Below are positions 16,659-25,301 of a DNA stretch of 64,000 nt, in pieces. Position 1 is the stretch's first letter, and each line of letters opens with the position of its first letter. The notes beneath the pieces are model-generated. The model worked only from the letters and a program-made list of their open reading frames with translations. It ran no database searches and had not been told where the DNA came from. A program made the position numbers and the translations under genes. Source of the DNA: Actinobacteria bacterium 69-20. Lineage in GTDB: Bacteria; Actinomycetota; Actinomycetes; Mycobacteriales; Nakamurellaceae. Location: NCBI GenBank assembly GCA_001897425.1, contig MKSW01000003.1, positions 190,377-254,376 of the forward strand, in the 5' to 3' direction.

Positions 16659-18019
16659 CGGTGCGGGAGGGCGTTCCCGCACCGGTGTCGGAGGCGTTCG
16701 CGCGGCCGCCGGGAGCCCATGACTCGCTTCAGCGGCCACCGACCGTGCCCGACGTGATCGACATAGTTGTGGTCGACACCGCGCAGCCGCGTGAGCCGTG
16801 GCGCGACCCGCGGTCCGACGTGGTTCTGGGCGAGCCCGCACAGCCGGAGCCCGCGGCGACCGTGGCCGCTCCGGCGACGATGGAGCGGTTCACGTTGCGG
16901 GAGGCCCTGTTCCAGCGTCGCCTGCGCCCCGGAGCCCTCGTCATGCTCGTCATCGCCGCGTTGGCCGTCGGTGCCGCGGGCGGCGCCGCCGCCTTGCTAC
17001 TCGGCCCGCGCCCGGCCGGTGAGGCGGCATCACCGCCGGTGACGCTCGCGTCGGCACAGCCCGCGGTCTCACGTCCGCCGGGGTCGGTGGCCGGCATCGC
17101 CGCGCGCGTGCTCCCGGCCGTGGTGTCGATCGACGTCCGGGTCGGCGACGGCGGCGAGACCGGCTCGGGAATCGTCATCGACGGCCGGGGGTACATCGTG
17201 ACGAACAACCACGTCATCACGATGGCGACCGACGCCGACGCGTCGGTGACGGTCGTCTTCAACGACGTGAATGACGGCTTGAATGACAGCGCAGGCCATC
17301 GGGTCCCGGCGCACGTCGTCGGGCGGGACCCGGCGTCGGATCTGGCGGTGCTCAAGGTCGACAAGGTCAGCGGTCTCACCGTCGCCGACCTCGGCGACTC
17401 CACGACGCTTCAGGTCGGCGACGCGGTGATCGCGGTCGGTTCGCCGCTGGGCTTGGCCGGGACGGTCACCACCGGGATCGTGTCGGCGCTGCACCGCCCG
17501 GTCCGGCTCGGCGGAGCGGGCACGGACACGAACGCCGTCATCGACGCGATCCAAACCGACGCGCCGATCAATCCGGGCAATTCCGGCGGTCCGCTGGTGG
17601 ATGCGACGGGTGCCGTGGTCGGGATCAACACGGCGATTCGAACGTTGTCGGGCGATCCGCTGTCGGGCGGCTCGATCGGTCTGGGATTCGCGATCCCCAT
17701 CGACGATGCGCGCCAGATCGCCGAAACGTTGATCGCGCACGGCACCGTCAGCCACCCGAGCCTCGGGGTGAATGTGCGGTCGGCGACCGACGGGGCGATC
17801 GACGGCGCGCAGGTCCAGAGTGTCGATGCAGGCGGTCCGGCCGCGCGTGCCGGTATCGCCGAGGGCGACGTCATCGTCGCGATCGGGACGCGCGCGGTCC
17901 GAACCGCGGACGAGATGATCGTGGCCGTGCAACAGCATGCCGTCGGCGACGCGGTTCCGGTCACGGTGCTGCGCGACGGGAGGTCGATGACCGTCACGGT
18001 CACCCTCGGCGCTGCATAG
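16655..18019 (+). CDS. htrA: HtrA-type membrane-anchored serine protease
   Basis: 454 residues from GTG 16655 (GTGA overlap with rseA; a second GTG at 16661 is possible). Residues 1-92 are a Pro-rich cytosolic part, 93-117 a single membrane helix, then a trypsin-like domain with His186 (TNNHVI), Asp229 (SDLAVL) and Ser310 (GNSGGPL), and a C-terminal PDZ domain. It is expected to face the cell-wall side and to degrade or refold damaged proteins. Coupling to sigE-rseA makes it a direct part of the envelope stress response. In M. tuberculosis the equivalent (recalled Rv1223) is reported essential. Confidence 0.9.
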   Translation: MTVREGVPAPVSEAFARPPGAHDSLQRPPTVPDVIDIVVVDTAQPREPWRDPRSDVVLGEPAQPEPAATVAAPATMERFTLREALFQRRLRPGALVMLVIAALAVGAAGGAAALLLGPRPAGEAASPPVTLASAQPAVSRPPGSVAGIAARVLPAVVSIDVRVGDGGETGSGIVIDGRGYIVTNNHVITMATDADASVTVVFNDVNDGLNDSAGHRVPAHVVGRDPASDLAVLKVDKVSGLTVADLGDSTTLQVGDAVIAVGSPLGLAGTVTTGIVSALHRPVRLGGAGTDTNAVIDAIQTDAPINPGNSGGPLVDATGAVVGINTAIRTLSGDPLSGGSIGLGFAIPIDDARQIAETLIAHGTVSHPSLGVNVRSATDGAIDGAQVQSVDAGGPAARAGIAEGDVIVAIGTRAVRTADEMIVAVQQHAVGDAVPVTVLRDGRSMTVTVTLGAA

Positions 18020-18032
18020 TGTTATCCGCCGG

Positions 18033-18038
18033 TAGGCT
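18033..18038 (+). promoter_or_regulatory. -10 box of tatB
   Basis: TAGGCT, 34 bp before the tatB TTG start. It gives a short leader containing GAGGAGGCAG at about 18058-18067. Confidence 0.4.
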
Positions 18039-18071
18039 GGGGCCGATACGCGCGGTGCGAGGAGGCAGCCG

Positions 18072-18617
18072 TTGTTCGGTCTGTCCTGGGATCAGATCAT
18101 TCTGATCGTGCTGGCCGGGTTGTTCCTGCTCGGTCCGGAGCGGATCCCGACGGCCATGAAGTGGCTGATGGAATCGTTGCGCAAGCTCCGCACATTCGCA
18201 GCGGGCGCGCAGTCGGAGATGCGGTCGCAGCTAGGCCCGGAACTCGACGAATTGCGTCGCCAGATCGCGGAACTGCAGTCGTTGAAAGAGCTCAAGGAAC
18301 TGCGCGAACTGCGTGACCTGGACCCGCGCCGCATGGTCGGCAAGACCCTGCTCGGCGACGAGTTCTCCGGCGGCGTCAAGGGGTTCCTCGGGCTGAACGG
18401 AACAACGGGTGACGGCGCGGCCGGCGGCAACAACGGGGGAGGGCCGGCGAGTTCGACGGCACCTTCGAGCACACCGGATCAGGCCCAGAACGGCGCGGTG
18501 GTGGCCGCATCGACGCCCGGCGAACCGGAGCAGCCGGCGGCCGGCTCCGTGCTACCCGCATCGCAACCGCCCGTCGCACCGTCCGGCGCCGGCTGGGTGG
18601 ACGCCGAATTCACCTGA
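18072..18617 (+). CDS. tatB: Sec-independent translocase subunit TatB
   Basis: 181 residues from TTG 18072, preceded by a strong GAGGAGG. The N-terminus FGLSWDQIILIVLAGLFLLGPERIP is the TatA/B membrane helix and hinge with the conserved Glu and Gly-Pro. A long amphipathic helix and a charged coiled coil follow (LQSLKELKELRELRDL), typical of TatB rather than TatA. The last 70 residues are Pro/Ala/Ser-rich linker. It works with TatA and TatC to export folded proteins such as Tat lipoproteins; one candidate substrate is encoded at 45483-46031. Position after htrA is conserved in mycobacteria. Confidence 0.92.
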   Translation: MFGLSWDQIILIVLAGLFLLGPERIPTAMKWLMESLRKLRTFAAGAQSEMRSQLGPELDELRRQIAELQSLKELKELRELRDLDPRRMVGKTLLGDEFSGGVKGFLGLNGTTGDGAAGGNNGGGPASSTAPSSTPDQAQNGAVVAASTPGEPEQPAAGSVLPASQPPVAPSGAGWVDAEFT

Positions 18618-18685
18618 TCCGAGGCGCCCGGGACACCGCGCGACGCGACCGGGTCCGGACCGCAACGGCGCAGTGCTCTCCGGTG

Positions 18686-19807
18686 CTATCCGACGGCGAG
18701 CGGGAGCCGCCGGCCGACCAGCGGAGCGGGCCGCCCGGCCACGGTCTTGGCGATGTCCCGGAGCACGGTCGCGGCCGGGGACGACGGGTCGGTGAGCACA
18801 ATAGGCGCGCCCTCGTCGCCGGCCTGGCGCAGCGTGATATCCAGCGGGACCTGCCCGAGCAGGGGTACCGGCATGCCGGTCTGCCGCGTCAGCGTCTCGG
18901 CGAGTTGCCGGCCGCCGCCGGAGCCGAAGAGGTCCAGCACGGTGCCGTCCGGAAGCGTCATCGGGCTCATATTCTCGACCACGCCGAGCACCTTCTGGCG
19001 TGTCTGGATCGCGATCGATCCGGCGCGCTCGGCGACCTCGTGCGCTGCGGTCTGCGGCGTGGTCACGACGATGAGTTCCGTGGACGGCACAAGCTGCGCG
19101 GACGAGATCGCGATGTCGCCCGTGCCCGGGGGGAGATCCAGCAGCAGCACATCGAGGTCACCCCAGAACACCTCGCCGAGGAACTGCTCCAACGCGCGGT
19201 GCAACATCGGACCACGCCAGACGACCGCGGCATTGTTCTGCACGAACATGCCCACGCTGATCACCTTCACGTCGTGGGCGACGGGCGGCAGGATCATGTC
19301 GTCGATGCGCGTCGGCCGCTGCGTGATGCCCATCATGCGCGGGACCGAGAACCCGTACACGTCCGCATCCAGCAGCCCGACCGAGAGTCCCTGCGCCGCC
19401 ATGGCCGCGGCAAGGTTGACCGTGACGGTGGACTTGCCGACGCCGCCCTTGCCGGACGCCACGGCGATCACCTTCGTGGTCGAGTCCTTGTGCGCGAACG
19501 GGATGTCGATCAGGCTGCCGCCGCGCAGGCGCGTCTTGAGGGCGGTGCGCTGATCGTCGCTCATGTGCCCGAGCGTCAGTTCCACATCGGTGACCCCGGG
19601 CACAGCCCGGACGGCGGCCGTGACGTCCCGGCTGATCGTCTCCTTCAGCGGGCAGCCCGCCGTCGTGAGCAGAATGGTGAGTTTGACGAGGCCCGACGGC
19701 TCGACGGCCACGCGTTCGACCATATCGAGATCGGTGATCGGGCGACGGATCTCGGGATCCTTCACCTTCGCCAATGCGGCGCGGACGTCCTCTTCGGTGA
19801 CAGCCAT
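18686..19807 (-). CDS. mrp: Mrp/NBP35-type P-loop ATPase
   Basis: 373 residues from ATG 19807, with GAGGAAT as ribosome-binding site. Domain 1 (about 5-90) is a MIP18/DUF59 domain with Cys52 in TTAGCPLK; domain 2 begins with the deviant Walker A GKGGVGKS at 119-126, followed by LLDADVYGFSVPRMMG and DLPPGTGDIA. Family members load Fe-S clusters or act in related metal-cofactor transfer. The CxxC that binds the bridging cluster in E. coli ApbC, normally after ENMS, is absent: the stretch reads ENMSPMTLPDGTVLDLFG, as I recall for mycobacterial Mrp. It converges on tatB. Confidence 0.88.
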   Translation of the reverse strand: MAVTEEDVRAALAKVKDPEIRRPITDLDMVERVAVEPSGLVKLTILLTTAGCPLKETISRDVTAAVRAVPGVTDVELTLGHMSDDQRTALKTRLRGGSLIDIPFAHKDSTTKVIAVASGKGGVGKSTVTVNLAAAMAAQGLSVGLLDADVYGFSVPRMMGITQRPTRIDDMILPPVAHDVKVISVGMFVQNNAAVVWRGPMLHRALEQFLGEVFWGDLDVLLLDLPPGTGDIAISSAQLVPSTELIVVTTPQTAAHEVAERAGSIAIQTRQKVLGVVENMSPMTLPDGTVLDLFGSGGGRQLAETLTRQTGMPVPLLGQVPLDITLRQAGDEGAPIVLTDPSSPAATVLRDIAKTVAGRPAPLVGRRLPLAVG

Positions 19808-19911
19808 CGACCATTCCTCGTGATCTCTGCAGTTCATGAACGTTGATGAACGCTGCTTTCGGTGAGCGCGGCATCGCGCGGTGCCGTTGCGCGGTTTTTC
19901 GGTTCCCTGCC

Positions 19912-19917
19912 AGCCTA
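19912..19917 (-). promoter_or_regulatory. -10 box for mrp
   Basis: TAGGCT on the minus strand, about 105 bp upstream of the mrp ATG, implying a leader of roughly 100 nt. Confidence 0.35.
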
Positions 19918-20063
19918 CGGCGGGCCTGCGACACCCGGCAGACGGCCCGATCGTGCGTTCGACCACCGTGCCATGTGTCACGATGGACGCAAGGACATGT
20001 CCGACGGGCGTGTCCGGAGAACCGCGTGAGAACTCTGCCCTCGGCTTATGGGAGGTCGTTCCG

Positions 20064-20576
20064 ATGTCGTCGCCCCTCGGTTTCCGCGCACAGGCGGCTG
20101 CGGCCCGGATGCCCACGCCGCCCACCGGGTTCGCCGTCGCCGCGTATCCGACCTATGCGCAGGCGTCGGCGGCCGTCGAATACCTCGGCAAACACGACTT
20201 CATGGTGCAGGACGTGACGATCGTCGGTTCCGACCTGCAACTGGTGGAGCGGGTCACCGGCAAGCTCACCGCGGGGAAGCTGGCCGCCGCGGGCGCGGCG
20301 TCCGGCGCCTGGATGGGCCTGTTCGTCGGGCTGGTGATGACGATGTTCTCCCAGACCAAGTCGCTCCTCGCGCTGATCGTCTTCACGGTCGCCATCGGCG
20401 CCGTATTCGGCGCGATCATGGGCCTGCTCGGGTATTCGATGACGAAGGGCCGCCGCGACTTCACCTCCGCCTCGCAGGTGGTCGCCCGTCGGTACGACGT
20501 CCTCTGTGAACCGCGGACGGCAGAGCAGGCCCGCACCCTGCTGGCGCAGATGCAGATGGGCCCGGGCACTCCCTAG
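20064..20576 (+). CDS. General-stress membrane protein (Rv1234-like)
   Basis: 170 residues from ATG 20064, with GGGAGG at 20050-20055. An N-terminal general-stress-protein-17M-like domain (FAVAAYPTYAQASAAVEYLGKHDFMVQDVTIVGSDL) is followed by two membrane helices (about 88-110 and 116-140: WMGLFVGLVMTMF and LIVFTVAIGAVFGAIMGLL) and a short cytosolic tail. The same architecture occurs in M. tuberculosis (recalled as Rv1234) near mrp. Function unknown. It is divergent from mrp and 25 bp upstream of the PHP gene, so a two- or three-gene transcript is likely. Confidence 0.82.
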   Translation: MSSPLGFRAQAAAARMPTPPTGFAVAAYPTYAQASAAVEYLGKHDFMVQDVTIVGSDLQLVERVTGKLTAGKLAAAGAASGAWMGLFVGLVMTMFSQTKSLLALIVFTVAIGAVFGAIMGLLGYSMTKGRRDFTSASQVVARRYDVLCEPRTAEQARTLLAQMQMGPGTP

Positions 20577-20601
20577 TGGGGCAGCAGCGAACCGGCCGCC
20601 G

Positions 20602-21468
20602 ATGACGATCGACCTGCACACCCACACCGCGTTCTCCGATGGAACCGATCAGCCCGATGAATGGATGGCGGCGGCCCGAGCACAGGGCGTCACCACCCTG
20701 GCGATCACCGATCACGACACCACCGACGGATGGCAGGCAGCGATCGAGGTCCGACTGCCGGAGGTGACGCTGGTTCGCGGAGCCGAACTGTCCACGCACC
20801 TCGTTAAGGACGGCCGGCGCTATTCGGTCCATCTGCTCGCCTACCTCTTCGACCCGGCAGATCGCCGGCTTGCGGCCGAGTTGGCCCGCCTGCGCGCCGA
20901 CCGCCTCGAGCGGGGACTCGCCATGGTCGACCGCATGGTGGCCGCCGGGTTGCCGATCTCCCGGCAGCAGGTCCTCGACATCGCCGACGGGGCCCCGGTC
21001 GGGCGGCCGCACATCGGGCGTGTGCTCATGGCTGCGGGTCTCGTCTCGTCCGTAACGGAGGCGTTCGCGACCTACCTGTCCGGTCGCGGGCCGTATTACG
21101 TATCGAAGGCGGACACCGCGTTGATGACGGCGATCGGCCTGGTGCGCGGGGCGGGCGGTGTGCCCGTGCTGGCGCACCCGCGGTCCCGGGGCGCCGCCGC
21201 GATCACGGACGCGGCGATGATCCGGAGTTGTGTCGACGCCGGGCTCGCCGGGATCGAGGTGGACCATCCCGACCACAGCCCCGATGCGCGCGCCGACCTA
21301 CGGCGCCTGGCCGACCGGTTCGGGCTGATCCGCACCGGAGCGTCCGACTACCACGGCAGCAATAAGGCCGTCCGCATCGGGCAGGACACGTCGGACGCGG
21401 AGGCCGTGCGCGCCATCGTGTCCGCGTCGTCCGGCGCCACGCCGCTCGTCGGGCCGGAACCCCGGTAG
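20602..21468 (+). CDS. PHP-domain phosphoesterase
   Basis: 288 residues from ATG 20602. The four PHP metal motifs are present: DLHTHTAFSDGT (His6, His8), ITDHDTTDGW, an internal His in RPHIGRV, and LAHPRS plus SDYHGS at the end. The arrangement matches the 3',5'-nucleotide bisphosphatase / 5'-3' exoribonuclease (RNase AM) branch rather than polymerase PHP domains. No secretion signal. It lies between two membrane-protein genes on the same strand; the following gene starts 6 bp downstream. Substrate is inferred from family only. Confidence 0.85.
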   Translation: MTIDLHTHTAFSDGTDQPDEWMAAARAQGVTTLAITDHDTTDGWQAAIEVRLPEVTLVRGAELSTHLVKDGRRYSVHLLAYLFDPADRRLAAELARLRADRLERGLAMVDRMVAAGLPISRQQVLDIADGAPVGRPHIGRVLMAAGLVSSVTEAFATYLSGRGPYYVSKADTALMTAIGLVRGAGGVPVLAHPRSRGAAAITDAAMIRSCVDAGLAGIEVDHPDHSPDARADLRRLADRFGLIRTGASDYHGSNKAVRIGQDTSDAEAVRAIVSASSGATPLVGPEPR

Positions 21469-21474
21469 CCCGGC

Positions 21475-21837
21475 ATGGACACGATTCCGCTGCCGGCGGT
21501 CCCCGCCGAAGGCCCGCGACCCCCGCGCAGTGGGCCCAGCCACGGCCCGGCCCGGGTGGTCGAGGTCGTCGCGGGACTCCTCTCCGGCGGACTCGTGCTG
21601 ATCGGCCTGGGCCTGGTCGTGCTTCAGCTGTTCGCGACCCGGATCGCTCCGGGCACAGGTCTGACGGCGGCAGCGGGCCCGACCTGGTGGCGGGCGCTGA
21701 CGCAACTCGGCGTCGGGGTCGCGGGCGAGTTCACCGTGTGGCTACGCCCGCGGACGGCGCCCGCGGCGCGGGTATGGCTCGCCGTGGCAGTCATTGTCGC
21801 CGTGGGCATCGTGCTGTGGCTGTGCTGGTGGCGCTGA
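21475..21837 (+). CDS. Small two-helix membrane protein
   Basis: 120 residues from ATG 21475, 6 bp after the PHP gene. A Pro-rich cytosolic start of about 27 residues precedes helix 1 (VVEVVAGLLSGGLVLIGLGLVVLQLF); helix 2 is at the C-terminus (VWLAVAVIVAVGIVLWLCWW). The loop between contains TWWRALTQLGVGVAGEFTVWLRPR. I do not recognise the family. Tight spacing suggests co-expression with the PHP phosphoesterase. Confidence 0.7.
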   Translation: MDTIPLPAVPAEGPRPPRSGPSHGPARVVEVVAGLLSGGLVLIGLGLVVLQLFATRIAPGTGLTAAAGPTWWRALTQLGVGVAGEFTVWLRPRTAPAARVWLAVAVIVAVGIVLWLCWWR

Positions 21838-21863
21838 TCGACCGCGGCCGCGCGCTCGCCGCC

Positions 21864-21891
21864 GAGGGCTAACCGGCGAGGGCTAACCGGC
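21864..21891. repeat. 14-bp tandem duplication across a stop codon
   Basis: GAGGGCTAACCGGC twice in tandem. The second copy contains the stop and last codons of the minus-strand beta-propeller-like gene; the first is just beyond it. Confidence 0.9.
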
Positions 21892-23292
21892 GAGGCCGAC
21901 CACGGCGGCGCCGCGGGTCTCCACGAGGACGGTGCCCACGCTGGTCACGTCGACGCGGCCGGTATAGCCGCCCCGCTGGACGGGAATCACCCGCGTCACG
22001 TCTCCGGTGACCACGGTGCGCATGGCCAGTCCGGCCGCGGTCGGCACCACGATCGAGTCGGCCACGCGCGTGGGCAGCCCCACGGCGTCCGGCGCCACCC
22101 AGTCCAGCACCGGGTTGGCGACGCTGACGGTCTCGGGCGTGGGCGGGCTGCTCACGGTGGACGACCCGGCGCCCGCGGTGACGTCCCCGCCGCTCTGCGG
22201 AGCCACGGTCGTGGTCGGCGGCGGTGCGGGCACGTTCACGGTCTGACTCGAGAACGCGACGAGGTGGTGGCCCACGAGCGTGTACCGACGGGTCTGATAC
22301 ACGACGGAAGGGGTGATGCCCGCCGCGGCGGTCTGGGTGATCTCGGCCGCGGATACGTCGACAGGCTTTCGCGACGTCTCGTCGCCGGACGCGTCATAAA
22401 CGACGATGGCGGGGGACGGCTGGGAGACGAGGACGGCGACCCGATCCGCGGTGATGCCGACGATCACGGCATCGTGGCTCTTGAGGTCGATGGTCGCCTT
22501 GGGGGTCGAATGGTTGGCGTCCCAACCCTTGTCGTTGCCCGGGGCGTCGGCCGGCGTCGGCCAGTTCAGCACCAGGTTCGTGGTGCCCCCGCAATGCTCG
22601 ATCGTCGCCAGCTGGTCCGTCGTCACGGCCGCGTCGGAGAAGGTGCAGCCCAGGTGCGGGCCGTTGGCGTTCACCGGGTTGGGCTGGTTGCCGTAGCGGA
22701 TCGTGGCCACCAGGTCGTGCCGCCACAGTTCGAGATAGTCGCTGCCCATCCACCCGACATAGGGGGAGCCGAAGAACAGCTGGCCGGGATCCTGGTTAGG
22801 GCTCGTTCGCTGGTACAGGCGTTCCCCGGTGGTGGGGTTGAGCAGCGTCACCTGCGAGCAATAACCGTTCTTGGCGAACAGCGTCATCACGCCGTGCACA
22901 CCGGACCACGTCGAAAGGCCGTCGGCGGTCGTATCGCCGGACCCGATCGCGCACAGGTCCCGGTTCGACCGGGTATAGCTCCAGAGCTGCCGGCCGGTAG
23001 TGGCGTCATGGCCCACCACGGCGTGATCGTCCGCGGTGATGACGGACCCGTACGGGGAGACCACCGTGCCGTATCGCGGGTCGGTGGTCAACTCCCACAC
23101 CTGATGCAGCGCCGCCGGCACGGCTGTCGCAGACGCCGGCGTCGGCGGCACCGAGCCGGGCGCCGCGATGTCGTCCGACGTGGCCCGCGCGTCGCTGCCG
23201 AGCCACAGCACGGTCGCCACCGCCGCGACCGCGACGAAGATCACGGCGGCCACCGCGGCGTCGACGAGTCGCCTGGTGCGGCGCGGCAGCAT
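21883..23292 (-). CDS. Membrane-anchored PQQ-like beta-propeller protein
   Basis: 469 residues from ATG 23292 (GTG 23295 also possible). The N-terminus has one membrane helix (about 10-32) after an RRTRR stretch, so the rest lies outside the membrane. The exported part has repeated short blades such as GHDATTGRQLWSYTRSN and LLNPTTGERLYQRT, typical of PQQ-like quinoprotein propellers without cofactor ligands. A Pro/Thr/Ser linker splits the propeller near residue 365. M. tuberculosis carries a similar gene (recalled Rv3212) beside rhlE, as here: rhlE ends 24 bp upstream. Binding partner unknown. Confidence 0.75.
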   Translation of the reverse strand: MLPRRTRRLVDAAVAAVIFVAVAAVATVLWLGSDARATSDDIAAPGSVPPTPASATAVPAALHQVWELTTDPRYGTVVSPYGSVITADDHAVVGHDATTGRQLWSYTRSNRDLCAIGSGDTTADGLSTWSGVHGVMTLFAKNGYCSQVTLLNPTTGERLYQRTSPNQDPGQLFFGSPYVGWMGSDYLELWRHDLVATIRYGNQPNPVNANGPHLGCTFSDAAVTTDQLATIEHCGGTTNLVLNWPTPADAPGNDKGWDANHSTPKATIDLKSHDAVIVGITADRVAVLVSQPSPAIVVYDASGDETSRKPVDVSAAEITQTAAAGITPSVVYQTRRYTLVGHHLVAFSSQTVNVPAPPPTTTVAPQSGGDVTAGAGSSTVSSPPTPETVSVANPVLDWVAPDAVGLPTRVADSIVVPTAAGLAMRTVVTGDVTRVIPVQRGGYTGRVDVTSVGTVLVETRGAAVVGLAG

Positions 23293-23316
23293 CACGTGTC
23301 GAAGACTACTGAATGG

Positions 23317-24975
23317 TCAGCTCGCGTCGGCGGCTGCGCCGCCCCGGGTTCGCCTGCGGGGGCGCCGGCGTGACGACCCGGCGACCTCCCGGCGGTCGGT
23401 GGGTGCCTTCTCGGGAGCGGACGCCGCGGCCTCGGGTGCGTGCGACGTGCGCGGCGCCGCGGCAGCCGGCTCCGTCGCCGATCCGCCCTTCCCGCCGCGC
23501 GGTCGCCTGGCTCCTGAACGTCCGGCGCCCCTGGCTCGCCCGCCCTGCGAGTCGTGCGAACCCCGCGAGCCGTGGCGGTGGCCGGTCTCGCCGATGTCCT
23601 CGACCTTCTCCGCATCCAGGCCCGCCCGGGTGCGTCGCGCCTCCGGCAACGTTCCGCCGGCGTCCGAGGGGATGTCGAGGTCGGTGCGCAGATGCGGCGA
23701 CGACGAATAGGTCTCGACCGGATCGGCGAAGTCGATGTCCAGCGCCGAGTTGATCAGCTGCCAGCGCGGGATGTCGTCCCAATCGACGAAGCTCACGGCC
23801 ACGCCGCTGTTCCCGGCCCGCCCGGTACGCCCGATGCGGTGGATGTAGGTCTTCTCGTCCTCCGGGCACTGGAAGTTCACGACGTGCGTCACGCCGTCCA
23901 CGTCGATGCCGCGCGCCGCGACGTCCGTCGCCACCAGCACGTCGACCTTGCCATGCCGGAACGCGCGCAGCGATCGCTCGCGCGCGCCCTGGCCCAGGTC
24001 GCCGTGCACCGCGGCGGCCGCGAATCCCCGCGCCGCGAGCTCCTCGGCGACCTTGGCCGCCGTGCGCTTCGTGCGGGTGAACACCATGGTCAGGCCGCGG
24101 CCGCGCGCCTGCAGGATCCGGGCGAGCATCTCGACCTTGTCCAGCGCGTGGGCGCGGTAGACGAACTGGGTGGTGGTGCGGTGGATGATGCTGTCCGCCG
24201 GCAGTTCCGCGCGAATGTGCGTCGGCTGCACCATGAACGTGCGCGCGAGCTTGATGATCGGCCCGGGCATCGTGGCGGAGAAGAGCATCGTCTGCCGCCG
24301 GCTCGGCACCAGGCCCAGCACCCGTTCGATATCGGGCAGGAAGCCGAGGTCGAGCATCTCATCGGCCTCGTCGAGCACCAGGACGCCGATCTTCCCGAGC
24401 ACCAGCCGCCCTTGGGTGGCCAGGTCGAGCAGCCGGCCCGGGGTTCCTACGATCACGTCGACACCGGCCTCGAGGGCCGCGATCTGCGGTTCGTACGCAC
24501 GACCGCCGTACACCGCTGCGACGGCGAGCCGGAGGTTCTTCGCGGCCGCGGTGAGGTCCCGGGTGACCTGCAGACACAGTTCACGGGTCGGCACCATGAT
24601 CAGCGCGCGGGGGGCGCGGCCCACCGGGAGCGCCGCCTGCCCCGGGGTGGACTCGGCGGACTCGGCCGCCAGCCGGTGCAGCAGCGGGACGCCGAACCCG
24701 AGGGTCTTGCCCATCCCGGTGCGCGCCTGCCCGATCAGGTCGTGTCCGGGCAGCGCGATCGGCAGCGTGAGCTCTTGGATGGCGAACGTCCGCTCGATGC
24801 CGATGGATGCGAGGGCGGCGACGATGCGCGGATCGACGCCGAGTTCCGCGAATGTCGGTGCGGCAACGGCGTTTGCCGCGACAGCGCCGTTCATCATGCC
24901 GTCTATGACGATGTTCGCTGCTTCGCCGATGTCGCCCTCCGGGTGCACGGCAGCATCGATGGTGGGTGTACTCAT
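23317..24975 (-). CDS. rhlE: DEAD-box RNA helicase, RhlE type
   Basis: 552 residues. The Q motif FAIQELTLP (64-72), Walker A ARTGMGKT (84-91), PTREL, TPGR, DEAD in VLDEADEML, SAT, and the C-terminal HRIGRTGRAG are all intact. After residue about 430 comes a basic Arg/Gly/Ala-rich tail (RRRPRRRTRGG) that would bind RNA, as in actinobacterial RhlE. Expected role: ATP-driven unwinding in RNA decay and ribosome assembly, often cold-induced. The leader region is long (up to about 180 nt), which leaves room for post-transcriptional control. Same strand as the propeller gene downstream. Confidence 0.92.
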   Translation of the reverse strand: MSTPTIDAAVHPEGDIGEAANIVIDGMMNGAVAANAVAAPTFAELGVDPRIVAALASIGIERTFAIQELTLPIALPGHDLIGQARTGMGKTLGFGVPLLHRLAAESAESTPGQAALPVGRAPRALIMVPTRELCLQVTRDLTAAAKNLRLAVAAVYGGRAYEPQIAALEAGVDVIVGTPGRLLDLATQGRLVLGKIGVLVLDEADEMLDLGFLPDIERVLGLVPSRRQTMLFSATMPGPIIKLARTFMVQPTHIRAELPADSIIHRTTTQFVYRAHALDKVEMLARILQARGRGLTMVFTRTKRTAAKVAEELAARGFAAAAVHGDLGQGARERSLRAFRHGKVDVLVATDVAARGIDVDGVTHVVNFQCPEDEKTYIHRIGRTGRAGNSGVAVSFVDWDDIPRWQLINSALDIDFADPVETYSSSPHLRTDLDIPSDAGGTLPEARRTRAGLDAEKVEDIGETGHRHGSRGSHDSQGGRARGAGRSGARRPRGGKGGSATEPAAAAPRTSHAPEAAASAPEKAPTDRREVAGSSRRRPRRRTRGGAAADAS

Positions 24976-25161
24976 GTGTGTGCTGATGCCTCTCTGTCGA
25001 CTCGCGCGCGTTCACGCGAGCCACATCGGCATTTGCTCGATCCGGGCTCGAATCGGATGTGGCCGCCCGCCGGCACTCGCCGGGGCGACGTCCGACGACG
25101 CGCGCACATTCCACACATACAAACAGCCACGCGAAGCGTGCACGCGGCCGTTCCGTAGTCG

Positions 25162-25167
25162 AGTATA
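25162..25167 (-). promoter_or_regulatory. -10 box for rhlE
   Basis: TATACT on the minus strand, five of six matches to the housekeeping consensus and unusually AT-rich for this window. No clear -35. It implies a leader of about 180 nt before rhlE. Confidence 0.4.
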
Positions 25168-25237
25168 CGGCCACGCCGGCATCGCGGCTGGTCATCGGGC
25201 GCCCGGGGTGTTGTCGGCGTGCCGGGGCGGCGGTCAG

Positions 25238-25243
25238 TAGGCT
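25238..25243 (+). promoter_or_regulatory. -10 box for the ferritin-like gene
   Basis: TAGGCT, 58 bp before the ATG at 25302; the leader would include CAGGAG as ribosome-binding site. Confidence 0.4.
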
Positions 25244-25301
25244 CGACGATACGGCCGGGTAACCGCCACGCGCAGCCTGCGGCCTGAAGTCAGGAGCGAC
25301 G

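Larger units (their letters stand above)
24976..25301. other. 326-bp divergent intergenic region rhlE / ferritin-like
   Basis: No coding sequence recognised. It holds two opposing -10 boxes (25162-25167 minus, 25238-25243 plus), a lower-GC tract around 25108-25125, and a small hairpin CACGC-GAA-GCGTG at about 25130-25142 inside the putative rhlE leader. Overall it looks like a double promoter region with a long 5' leader for rhlE. Confidence 0.5.
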
